Shown one piece after another: positions 1 through 7,047 of a stretch of 13,179 nt of DNA. The notes under the pieces were generated by a model that saw only the letters and a list, made by a program, of their open reading frames with translations, did not search any database and was not told the origin of the DNA. Position 1 is the first letter of the stretch; each line of letters opens with the position of its first letter. The position numbers and the translations under genes were made by a program. The stretch covers positions 1 to 13,179 of the forward strand of contig UQNQ01000035.1 in the NCBI GenBank assembly GCA_900542425.1, read 5' to 3'. This DNA comes from an uncultured Eubacteriales bacterium. Lineage in GTDB: Bacteria > Bacillota > Clostridia > Oscillospirales > CAG-272.

Positions 1-30
1 TTTTATGTTATCATAAAATTAGAATTTTAT
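1..30. repeat. Overlapping AT-rich inverted repeats
   Basis: TTTTATG (1-7) pairs with CATAAAA (12-18) around a 4-base loop. ATAAAATT (13-20) pairs with AATTTTAT (23-30) around AG. The two repeats share bases 13-18, so only one hairpin can form at a time. They could be the end of a terminator of an upstream gene, an operator, or chance in AT-rich DNA. Confidence 0.35.
6..14 (+). promoter_or_regulatory. Possible extended -10 element at the window edge
   Basis: TG at 6-7, one base, then TATCAT at 9-14 resembles an extended -10 element. The 11 bases TTTTATGTTAT at 1-11 recur exactly at 911-921, where they form the -10 region of the much clearer prepilin-gene promoter. The -35 region would lie outside the window, so this is only a candidate promoter for the LytTR regulator, which would then have a leader of about 120 bases. 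Confidence 0.25.
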
Positions 31-110
31 AGAAAATATCAATGAATCAACTACTTTTTTTCCATATACTTTTATTTATCTTATTACGGAAAATTTATAT
101 TCGATTTATC

Positions 111-122
111 ACAAATATTTGT
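111..122. repeat. Perfect 12-bp palindrome before the LytTR regulator RBS
   Basis: ACAAATATTTGT is a perfect palindrome ending six bases before the GGAGG ribosome binding site at 128-132. Its position would suit an operator or a site affecting translation initiation, but AT-rich palindromes of this length also arise by chance, and no matching copy was seen elsewhere. Confidence 0.25.
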
Positions 123-140
123 ACCATGGAGGATAACGCA

Positions 141-866
141 ATGCTGTCTATCGCAATTTGTGATGATGAATGGGAATCTTTAGATGATATCAAGGGCAGA
201 ATCCAACAATATATGATATCACATCATCCGGACAGCGCTTTTTCTATAAAAACGTTTTCCAGTGGGGAAGAACTGTTTTTTGACGTTCATGATCATTTTT
301 ATGACATCCTTTTTTTAGATGTTATCATGGATAGAATGAATGGAATTGAAACGGCAAAAAAGCTGGTGTCTCTTTGTCCGTCTGCCATTCTTATTTTTGT
401 TTCCTCCTCCGCGGAATACGCGGTTGATGCTTTTGATGTCAATGCTTTTTATTACTTAACCAAACCGCTTGACGGATCCAAATTTGAATCCATGTTTGAG
501 AAATGTCTGAAAAAAATCGCATCGCTTGATCTTTCCTATATTTGCCTAAAAACATCCGACGGATTTGTCAAGGTCTGTCTGAAAGATATTGTATATTGTA
601 TGACAAGCGGACATAGAATTCATATTACGCTCGCCAATGGAGAAACCATTGTTTGTTATATGAAAATGTCGGAATTTTTTGACACTGTTTCGCATGACAA
701 GCGTTTCCTGCAAACGCATAAATCCTTTTGTGTTAACCTTGATTATATAAAATTTGTATCGCGTAAAGATTCTAAAATCGGACTGCATCAGACAGAAATA
801 GAAATACCGATTTCAAGGGATTTTAAAACTGCAGTTATGAACACTTATTTGAATTATATGTTTTAA
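141..866 (+). CDS. LytTR-family two-component response regulator
   Basis: This is a cytoplasmic DNA-binding response regulator of the LytR/AgrA/AlgR class, 241 residues long. Residues 1-120 form the receiver: acidic pair D8-D9, phospho-acceptor D60 in LFLDVIM, switch residue S88 and conserved K108 in TKPL. Residues about 135-238 resemble a LytTR DNA-binding domain (KTSDGFVKV, DIVYC, HKSFCVNLDYI, IPISR). ATG 141 was chosen because GGAGG at 128-132 sits eight bases upstream and the receiver begins at once; the in-frame ATG at 42 would add 33 unrelated hydrophobic residues without an RBS. No partner kinase is visible; it may lie upstream of the window. Regulators of this class often control surface, peptide-signalling or bacteriocin genes. 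A role over the adjacent prepilin gene is conjecture, and I saw no clear LytTR direct repeats at that promoter. Confidence 0.93.
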   Translation: MLSIAICDDEWESLDDIKGRIQQYMISHHPDSAFSIKTFSSGEELFFDVHDHFYDILFLDVIMDRMNGIETAKKLVSLCPSAILIFVSSSAEYAVDAFDVNAFYYLTKPLDGSKFESMFEKCLKKIASLDLSYICLKTSDGFVKVCLKDIVYCMTSGHRIHITLANGETIVCYMKMSEFFDTVSHDKRFLQTHKSFCVNLDYIKFVSRKDSKIGLHQTEIEIPISRDFKTAVMNTYLNYMF

Positions 867-895
867 AAGTCCGGGATACATACCCGGACTTTTTA
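865..895 (+). terminator. Intrinsic terminator after the LytTR regulator
   Basis: AAAAGTCCGGG (865-875) pairs perfectly with CCCGGACTTTT (883-893) around a 7-base loop and runs into a T-rich tail. It overlaps the stop codon and isolates the regulator from the next unit. Confidence 0.8.
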
Positions 896-924
896 TTGAC
901 AGAACACGGGTTTTATGTTATAGT
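896..924 (+). promoter_or_regulatory. Sigma-A-type promoter for the prepilin/rhamnosidase unit
   Basis: TTGACA at 896-901 is a perfect -35 hexamer. After a 17-base spacer, TATAGT at 919-924 is a good -10, preceded by an extended -10 TG at 916-917. Transcription would start near 931, a short leader ahead of the GTG start at 966. The near-consensus match predicts substantial basal expression. Confidence 0.75.
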
Positions 925-965
925 AATCACAACTGTTTTTGCTGGAGAAAGGAGAGAAATCTGGA

Positions 966-2936
966 GTGCGTAAACGTGGTTTCACATTGCTGGAGCTTGT
1001 GATTGTAATTGCGATTGTGGGCATTTTTGTAGCAATTGCAATTCCGTCTATTGGGGCTGCTGTGGAAAATCAAAAATATCTCAAAGATATTCAAAATGCG
1101 GATTTGATGTCAAAGGCACTGGACGCAGCTAAGGTTTCTTTTATTTCTGAAGCGGATATTGATATGGGAGCGGTGACTGCCGCTGTTGTTGGATCCGGAT
1201 TTTCTGTTCAGACGGAGTCGGAAAATGCTGCTTTTATATATGTAAGGGAAACAGGAACAATTTATGCCGTCAAGGCTTTTGATGTTACCCGTCAATATGA
1301 CCTCCGTTATCGGAAGTACAGGCAGGCTTCCTTTACGGATTCAGAGGGCGTTTTACGTACGGGCTATTTGTTAGGTGCGGATTCTTTAACGGACGGAAAC
1401 GGAACGGATTTACAGGGAATTGTTTTTCGACAGTCGGACTCGGTTTTGTACATAGAACGGTATGTAAATTCTGATGGAGAGGAAATTAAGGGAGAAAGGT
1501 TAGAGGCTGTTTTCAATGGCAATGGGGTCGAAAATATTCCGGAAGAAAGCATCCGGTGGACGTCAAGCAATGAAAACGCTGTAAAAATCAGCGATACAAC
1601 TTGGACTTTCGGAGAAGACAACGTGATCGCCGATTGTTTGCTTACGGTGGAAGGCTACGGGACTTCGGTTATCACTGTGAGTGCGGAAGGCTATGGGCTT
1701 TATGCGCAGATTTTGGTTTCAACGGATGTCCGTCCTACGAACATTGAAGTGACGGTTCAGACAGAAGAAGAAACACAAAATCATTTTGTTATCAAAGAAG
1801 AAACATTGATGCTTCAGAAGAACGGTTCGGAACCGGAGAAATGGATCCCTGTCGGAACCGAATTTACATTGGAAGCAAAGGGTATTTATCAATATGGTGA
1901 TGTGACACTGATTCCGTCATCTGAACAAGTGGAGTATTCCATCGAAAGCGGAAATGATGTCGTGGCATTAGAGGAAGAAACAGGCAGTATAAAGATTATC
2001 GGTGTCGGAGATGCTGTCATTGCTATTACATCGAAATATCAATCCTCAAATCCCGATAATACGGAAGCCTCAGTGCCTTTCAGCAGAAAGATTTTGGTAT
2101 CCGGCTATGTTCCGCTGGATATCTATCAAATCACATTGAATATGGAGGAGCTGACGGAAGAAAATCCGAAATATATTGCCGCAAAACCATCTGACGAGGG
2201 AATTTCAAATGCTGTGCTGGTTGAGCTTTCCGAGGATGAAAGCGGAAGCGGCTACCTGTCTGTACCTTTGACTCTGACAGCAGCAATCGACGGTCATGAG
2301 AATTTTTCCGGTATTGATATGGTGTGGAATTGCGAAAAGAACAATGAGGAAATTGCCGGCTTGATGATTCTGGAAGAGGATGCTTTTTGGCAGGCGACGC
2401 TTACCATATCTGAACCCGGAATATATGAGATTATTTTGACTGTTTCGGATTCAGCAGGCAATTCGGAGGATTATACCTATTGGGTATTAGCCGCAGAGCG
2501 GCTTCAGGATGTAGTTGTGATAAAAAATGAAAATTCTGATGCGGTAAGAGATGAAGAAGATGAATATTATCAGATAACAGCAGAGTTCGGAGAACGCAAT
2601 TCTATTGTGCTGGAAAATGTATCTCTTTTTTCGGAAGGCCCGACCTCCTTTGACGTTGACTTGACGAAACTGTATATCAAACGTGGCGCGGAAACGATAC
2701 CGGCAGCATCGCTTGATCCTTCTCAGCTTGAAAGTATACAATTAAGTCCTTTTTCTGAACAAGACACAACCAATTACTCGTTGTCCTTTTCCATTTCGAC
2801 ATATATAAATGAAAGCAGTATTCGCGCAGGGGACTTGATTTTCCTGCCGATTTCCGTAGACTTTACTTATCTATTGAATGATGATAGCTGTCGGTTCAGC
2901 ATCCCGCTTATGTTTACCATAAAAATGAAGGAATAA
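966..2936 (+). CDS. Large type IV prepilin-like protein with Ig-like domains
   Basis: The 656-residue product starts VRKRGFTLLELVIVIAIVGI: a short basic leader, the prepilin peptidase site G|FTLLE with Glu at mature position 5, and a hydrophobic helix. This is the class III signal of type IV pilins and pseudopilins. Beyond residue ~60 it is unlike an ordinary 120-180 residue pilin. Residues about 150-255 (RWTSSNENAVKIS ... GTSVITVSAEGYG) and 295-380 (VEYSIESGNDVV ... GVGDAVIAITSKY) look like bacterial Ig-like (Big2-type) domains. Residues about 430-513 look like another beta-sandwich (GIYEIILTVSDSAGN). The C-terminal 140 residues are not recognised. GTG 966 was chosen because AAAGGAGAG at 948-955 is well spaced and leaves a normal prepilin leader; a TTG at 939 would start ahead of that RBS. 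No pilus assembly or prepilin peptidase genes lie in the window. The exact function is unknown; surface display or adhesion is inferred. Confidence 0.8.
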   Translation: MRKRGFTLLELVIVIAIVGIFVAIAIPSIGAAVENQKYLKDIQNADLMSKALDAAKVSFISEADIDMGAVTAAVVGSGFSVQTESENAAFIYVRETGTIYAVKAFDVTRQYDLRYRKYRQASFTDSEGVLRTGYLLGADSLTDGNGTDLQGIVFRQSDSVLYIERYVNSDGEEIKGERLEAVFNGNGVENIPEESIRWTSSNENAVKISDTTWTFGEDNVIADCLLTVEGYGTSVITVSAEGYGLYAQILVSTDVRPTNIEVTVQTEEETQNHFVIKEETLMLQKNGSEPEKWIPVGTEFTLEAKGIYQYGDVTLIPSSEQVEYSIESGNDVVALEEETGSIKIIGVGDAVIAITSKYQSSNPDNTEASVPFSRKILVSGYVPLDIYQITLNMEELTEENPKYIAAKPSDEGISNAVLVELSEDESGSGYLSVPLTLTAAIDGHENFSGIDMVWNCEKNNEEIAGLMILEEDAFWQATLTISEPGIYEIILTVSDSAGNSEDYTYWVLAAERLQDVVVIKNENSDAVRDEEDEYYQITAEFGERNSIVLENVSLFSEGPTSFDVDLTKLYIKRGAETIPAASLDPSQLESIQLSPFSEQDTTNYSLSFSISTYINESSIRAGDLIFLPISVDFTYLLNDDSCRFSIPLMFTIKMKE

Positions 2937-2950
2937 GAAAGGTTTTTTCT

Positions 2951-5899
2951 ATGAATCAACTTCCTACAGCAAAAAAAATATTTGATCCGTATCTTTTTAG
3001 CAGTACGGCTCGCTGGATTCGCAGAAGCGGCGCCGAGCGCCATTCTCACAACATTTTCCGTGGAAGCTTTTCACTTGAAAGTCTTCCGGCTTCTGCGTCG
3101 ATGCTTGTGATGTCTGCCGGTTATGCAGAAATTTACGTCAATGGCAGTTTTGCGGCAACGGTTGCGGAGCGCTCCTATATTTTTGATAAATCTTATGAAG
3201 TATTTGATATTTCATCCTATCTTACAACGGGGAAAAATATAGTCGCTGTTGTAAATATCGATACTGGAGAAGCTGTTCGCGCCGGTTTTGCTCTTGAGAT
3301 TGTAGGCGACGGATGTCTGCTGCTTTCCAGCAATGCTGCTTTCCGCTGGGTCTGTACAAAGGATGAATCTGTCAATACGGGAGCAGATTACTATATCTGC
3401 GGAATGGAAGAAAAAATCTCCGCGGATCAATTTCTGATAGATGTTACAAGCCCTGAATTTGATGATTCTAAATGGAGCATGTGTGAAATCATCGGAGATG
3501 AGCTGTTGCATGCACCATATGAAAAATTTCACCAAAGTCTGATTCATGAGCAAACAGCGGAAATTCGTTATCCAAAAAAAATTTCCGTTCTCGGAAGGGC
3601 GGCACGGCCGTCTGGATACAGTATGCGGCTTGGTCCCTCAGAAAAAGGAATCACATGTGCATTTACGACATTTACGCTGGATGATGAATATTCTTTTTCT
3701 TTTGTCACGCATGGCGGAATTCGCGGAATATCCGTTGACGGTGTGCCTGTGGAATTCAATCGGATACTAAAAATTCAAAAGGGAAAGCATTTCCTTGCAA
3801 TTGTATTCTCTTGGTCGCCGGAACTTTTTATTAAAACAGAAGCCGCAATCTCTTTTGTCTCTCCTGTCAATCCCGCTTTTCCGCTGGCAGCATATCATAT
3901 TCCTGTAGCGCCGATACGCTATCCATGGAATGAATATCGCGGAAGAACTGCCGATGACGATAAAATTGACTGTATTCTTAAGACGAAGTCCTTTGATGCG
4001 TTGGAAAACGATGTGAAAAACTCCCTTTGTGACGAAGATTTTACAATACCGGATTCTGTTTTACATGACATTATTTCCAGAGATTGTTTCCTTCCTAAGG
4101 ACGGATGGGCAGATAAAAAAATACGGGAAACGACCGCTTTTATCCAAACAGAAATGTCTGCCGGATTGCTTTGTCCCGATGCGCTTCTGGAAGAAGACGG
4201 AGTATCGGTTGTTTCCGCACAATCCGGGATGTTTTATTTGATTTTAGATTTCGGAACAGAAACGGTTGGACAAATTGAGTTTATTTTAGATGCTCCCAAG
4301 GGTACGGTATTGGATGTTCATGCTTTCGAGATGGTTACAGATAATGGCATCAAATACATGAATGCGTTTCAAACGATACGGTACGTTTGCCGGGAGGGAA
4401 AACAGCGCTTTCGTTCACGCAGAAGACGTGGCTTCCGTTACCTTTCCGTATTCCTATATGGCAACAGCCGGGAAGTATCGATCGATTCTATCCATGTCAT
4501 AGAAACACGTTATCCGACTGGCACATATGGCTTTACTTGTTCGGACGAGACACTTTGTCGGGTTTATGATATGTCCGTCAGAACGGCACAGGTCTGCATG
4601 TTGGATCTTTACGTAGATTGTCCCGGATATGAGCAAAATCCATGGACAGGAGACGCACGTGTGACTGGACTTGTCAATTTGCTGAACTTTGGTGCTTTTG
4701 AATTTGATGCACAGTATCTGCGGCTGATTGCCGAATCGGTAGAACCCGGAGTATGCCGGATATACCGTACAAACAATCCAAGATATCAAGCAGGGATGTA
4801 TTTGCCGTGCGCTTGTTTCCCAACTTATCCGGAAGGCTGTATTCCGATTTGGTCATTTATGTGGTTCTTACAGGTTTGTGATCATTTCGACTGTACGGGG
4901 GATATTTCTCTTGTGTCGGATGTCTTTGGAGCAATCAAAGCTACGTTTGACCGCTGCGAAAAAATGACCAATGATCGAGGTCTTTTTGATATGCAGGGGG
5001 CATGGAATTTAATTGAATGGGCAAATAACGATCTTACCTTTTACGGAGAGGTAACAGCAAACAACGTTATGCTGTCCTATTGCTTAAAAAAAGCTTCACA
5101 GCTTGCGGAAATTTTAAAGGAGCCTGTTCTTGCCGAGCATTACAGAGCGCTTTCTGAACAATACCGCGAAGCGGTAAATCGGTATTGCTGGGACGAGACA
5201 AAGCAGGCATATGTGGATACCGTACGTGACGAATATGCTTATCAGAAATATTGCACTTATATGGATACACGCGGCATGGAGAAAATGACTTATGAATGTT
5301 TTGTTTCCCAGACAAGAATCAGCGTTCAGAGCAATGCGATGGCACTGCTTTATGACTGTGTACCGGAGGACAGAATCAGTGTCACATCAAAGCTTTTAAT
5401 TGACAATGTCGAGAATGGGCAATATATTTCCGGAACGCCGGCAAACAGAACCTACGGCGTCCCTTCGTCTGAGGAAGCTCCAGATGGTTATGTTCATATT
5501 GGATCGCCGTTTTTCCTCTTTTTTGCTTTGAAAGCACTCTATAAGTTTGGCTATGATTCTCTTGCGTTCCATTCTCAGAAACGCGATTGGAGCAATCTTT
5601 TGGCGCTTGGTTTAAATACCTGTGTGGAAACGTTTATTCGCGGCAAGGATTGGACAAGAAGCGTTGCTCATGCTTGGTCGGCTTCTCCCGCTGTTTTTCT
5701 TGTATCGGAAGTATTGGGTGTAAAACCGGCAAAACCCGGTTATGAAGAATTTACCGTAACTCCGAAAACATATGGGCTGGATTTTGCAAAGGGGGCTGTT
5801 CCCACTCCTTACGGACCGATTGAAGTGGAATGGAAAAAGCTTTCAAACGGGAAAATCGAGATTTCATGCAAGGCTCCTCCGGAATGCAGAAGAATTTAA
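2951..5899 (+). CDS. GH78 alpha-L-rhamnosidase-type glycoside hydrolase
   Basis: The product (982 residues) resembles inverting GH78 enzymes that remove terminal alpha-L-rhamnose from plant glycosides or rhamnogalacturonan. The N-terminal ~500 residues are beta-rich accessory domains (AGYAEIYVNGSFAA, later FGTETVGQIEF). The (alpha/alpha)6 catalytic domain contains DCPGYEQNPWTGDA. Its D556, E561 and D568 keep the spacing (+5, +12) of the family's catalytic-site acids. E893 in TCVETF is the candidate general base, followed by the familiar AHAWSASPAVFLVSEVLG stretch. No signal peptide or membrane segment is visible, so a cytoplasmic enzyme acting on imported oligosaccharides is inferred. It starts 14 bases after the prepilin gene with AGAAAGG (2936-2942) as RBS, so the two genes are probably co-transcribed. 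Substrate is unproven; related families act on other deoxy sugars. Confidence 0.87.
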   Translation: MNQLPTAKKIFDPYLFSSTARWIRRSGAERHSHNIFRGSFSLESLPASASMLVMSAGYAEIYVNGSFAATVAERSYIFDKSYEVFDISSYLTTGKNIVAVVNIDTGEAVRAGFALEIVGDGCLLLSSNAAFRWVCTKDESVNTGADYYICGMEEKISADQFLIDVTSPEFDDSKWSMCEIIGDELLHAPYEKFHQSLIHEQTAEIRYPKKISVLGRAARPSGYSMRLGPSEKGITCAFTTFTLDDEYSFSFVTHGGIRGISVDGVPVEFNRILKIQKGKHFLAIVFSWSPELFIKTEAAISFVSPVNPAFPLAAYHIPVAPIRYPWNEYRGRTADDDKIDCILKTKSFDALENDVKNSLCDEDFTIPDSVLHDIISRDCFLPKDGWADKKIRETTAFIQTEMSAGLLCPDALLEEDGVSVVSAQSGMFYLILDFGTETVGQIEFILDAPKGTVLDVHAFEMVTDNGIKYMNAFQTIRYVCREGKQRFRSRRRRGFRYLSVFLYGNSREVSIDSIHVIETRYPTGTYGFTCSDETLCRVYDMSVRTAQVCMLDLYVDCPGYEQNPWTGDARVTGLVNLLNFGAFEFDAQYLRLIAESVEPGVCRIYRTNNPRYQAGMYLPCACFPTYPEGCIPIWSFMWFLQVCDHFDCTGDISLVSDVFGAIKATFDRCEKMTNDRGLFDMQGAWNLIEWANNDLTFYGEVTANNVMLSYCLKKASQLAEILKEPVLAEHYRALSEQYREAVNRYCWDETKQAYVDTVRDEYAYQKYCTYMDTRGMEKMTYECFVSQTRISVQSNAMALLYDCVPEDRISVTSKLLIDNVENGQYISGTPANRTYGVPSSEEAPDGYVHIGSPFFLFFALKALYKFGYDSLAFHSQKRDWSNLLALGLNTCVETFIRGKDWTRSVAHAWSASPAVFLVSEVLGVKPAKPGYEEFTVTPKTYGLDFAKGAVPTPYGPIEVEWKKLSNGKIEISCKAPPECRRI

Positions 5900-5904
5900 T
5901 AAAA

Positions 5905-5939
5905 AGGCCGTCGGTTATGACCGGCGGCTTTCATTTTTT
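5905..5939 (+). terminator. Intrinsic terminator after the rhamnosidase gene
   Basis: GCCGTCGG (5907-5914) pairs with CCGGCGGC (5921-5928), with one G-U wobble, around the loop TTATGA. TTTC and a six-T run follow. It begins just after the stop codon and separates the glycosidase unit from the Pho operon. Confidence 0.85.
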
Positions 5940-5986
5940 AGTAGAGAAAGCTTTTTTATATTTGTGAGAAAGGTTCAGACTGCGAT

Positions 5987-6003
5987 TTTACATAGATTTA
6001 ACA
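5987..6003 (+). promoter_or_regulatory. Candidate PhoP box upstream of pstS
   Basis: TTTACA (5987-5992), five bases, then TTAACA (5998-6003) gives two hexamers 11 bp apart. This fits the TT(A/C/T)A(C/T)A direct-repeat pattern known for PhoP boxes in Bacillus. A third TTTACA at 6021-6026 is 23 bp further on, one base off the period. The site lies in the 189-base gap after the previous terminator and about 90 bases before the pstS start. I could not identify a convincing -10 hexamer, so the exact promoter is unresolved. The downstream PhoP-like regulator is the obvious candidate binder. Confidence 0.5.
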
Positions 6004-6088
6004 TGAAAAAGATTTTGAATTTTACAACAAAACTGCAAAATAAAAGCAGCTAATAAAAATACATTTCAAAAAGAAAGGCAAAGATTGT

Positions 6089-6949
6089 ATGAAAAAACTC
6101 ACATTGGTTTTGCTGGTTCTCTCTCTTATGGTCGGCGTATTCGCCTCTTGCGGTAAACAGTCCGCACAAATTACGGTTGTAACGCGCGAAGAAGGCTCCG
6201 GAACCCGCAGTGCATTTGTTGAACTCATAGGCGTCATGGTTGAAAAGGATGGCGAAGAGGTTGACGGTATTACAAAAGCCGCTGTTCAGCAAAAATCTAC
6301 ATCTACAGTAAGAACGACAGTTGCTGGTGATAAAAATGCCATTGGTTACATTTCTCTCGGCGCTTTGGACGACAGTGTCAAAGCCATTCAAGTAGACGGT
6401 GTAGAAGCTACCGTTGACAATATTCTGAACGGTCAGTACAAAGTTGCCCGTCCGTTCAACATTGTGACAAAAGGGGAAGCGGATGAAGGGCTGGAAGCGG
6501 ATTTCATTCGATTCATTATGAGTGCGGATGGTCAGAAAATCCTGACAGATGAAGGGTATATTTCTGCCGATACCAATGCCGTAGCATATGTAAAAAATGA
6601 AGAAGGTTTTACCGGTAAGCTGACAATCGGAGGCTCAACTTCTGTAGGACCGGTTATGCTTAAACTTACGGAAGCTTATGGGAAGCTCTATCCCGAGGTA
6701 GAATTTGATGTTCAGCAAAATGGCTCCAGTACCGGTATCAGTGATGCGGTGAATGGAAATGTAGATATCGGAATGGCGTCTCGTGAAGTGAAGGACAGCG
6801 AGCTTGCCGAAGGGTTGATTTCTACCACCATTGCAAGGGATGGTATTGCCGTGATTGTCAATTTGGAATCGACTGTCGAATCTCTTACCGCAGAACAAAT
6901 TAAAAGTATTTATCTTGGCGAGATTACATCGTGGGATGAAATAAACTAA
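6089..6949 (+). CDS. pstS: Phosphate-binding lipoprotein PstS, circularly permuted
   Basis: This is the extracytoplasmic phosphate-binding subunit of the PstSCAB importer, 286 residues. The signal (MKKLTLVLLVLSLMVGVFAS) ends at lipobox Cys21; Phe at -3 is slightly atypical. The body carries all PstS hallmarks in swapped order. Residues 28-158 are the usually C-terminal half: TREEGSGTR (32-40), AGDKNAIGYISLG (79-91), ARPFNI (120-125), EGYI (155-158). A linker of about 17 residues leads to residues 177-286, the usually N-terminal half: KLTIGGSTSVGP (177-188), DIGMASRE (226-233), DGIAVIVN (251-258), SIYLGEITSW (273-282). The protein stops where ordinary PstS would continue into ITVVTREEGSGT, so joining its ends restores normal order. 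The phosphate-contacting loops (GGSTS, DIGMASR, REEGSGT) are all present, so it should be functional. The RBS is AGAAAGG at 6072-6078. Confidence 0.93.
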   Translation: MKKLTLVLLVLSLMVGVFASCGKQSAQITVVTREEGSGTRSAFVELIGVMVEKDGEEVDGITKAAVQQKSTSTVRTTVAGDKNAIGYISLGALDDSVKAIQVDGVEATVDNILNGQYKVARPFNIVTKGEADEGLEADFIRFIMSADGQKILTDEGYISADTNAVAYVKNEEGFTGKLTIGGSTSVGPVMLKLTEAYGKLYPEVEFDVQQNGSSTGISDAVNGNVDIGMASREVKDSELAEGLISTTIARDGIAVIVNLESTVESLTAEQIKSIYLGEITSWDEIN

Positions 6950-6965
6950 AAAATGTAAGGCGCAC

Positions 6966-7007
6966 GCCGAAAAGTCGGAAAAAAATGATGACATCCGGCT
7001 TTTCGGC
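6966..7007 (+). promoter_or_regulatory. Strong pstS-pstC intercistronic hairpin
   Basis: Fourteen bases at 6966-6979 (GCCGAAAAGTCGGA) pair with 6994-7007 (TCCGGCTTTTCGGC), with one G-U wobble, around a 14-base loop. Only AATTTT follows, so complete termination is unlikely. A 3' stabiliser or partial terminator that keeps pstS mRNA above that of the channel genes is the usual logic in pst operons and is inferred here. Confidence 0.65.
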
Positions 7008-7047
7008 AATTTTGCATGAAATAAATGATAAGGGCAAGGTAACTCAT

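Noticed and set aside
42..140. N-terminal extension of the LytTR regulator from ATG 42
   Set aside because: It has no RBS, it adds hydrophobic residues foreign to the receiver fold, and ATG 141 has a well-spaced GGAGG and an immediate receiver start.
939..965. TTG 939 as the start of the prepilin gene
   Set aside because: It lies upstream of the only good RBS (948-955) and would lengthen the short basic leader expected before the G|FTLLE site.
896..965. LytTR direct repeats at the prepilin promoter
   Set aside because: I looked for paired 9-10 base repeats about two helical turns apart and found none convincing, so regulation of this promoter by the upstream gene is not claimed.
6003..6053. 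A 16-codon leader peptide (MKKILNFTTKLQNKSS) upstream of pstS
   Set aside because: There is no recognisable RBS, it overlaps the Pho-box region, and its composition follows the AT-rich spacer; nothing suggests translation.
5772..6053. A 93-residue frame overlapping the end of the rhamnosidase gene and running into the spacer
   Set aside because: It is out of frame with a strong gene, passes through the terminator hairpin, and has no family features.
6089..6949. pstS as a truncated or frameshifted pseudogene
   Set aside because: All conserved PstS blocks of both halves are present in one uninterrupted frame with a lipoprotein signal; only their order is changed. No second copy of either half is encoded in the flanks.
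6985..7047. ATG 6985 as the pstC start
   Set aside because: It sits in the loop of the intercistronic hairpin, has no RBS, and adds 21 residues encoded partly by the hairpin arm.
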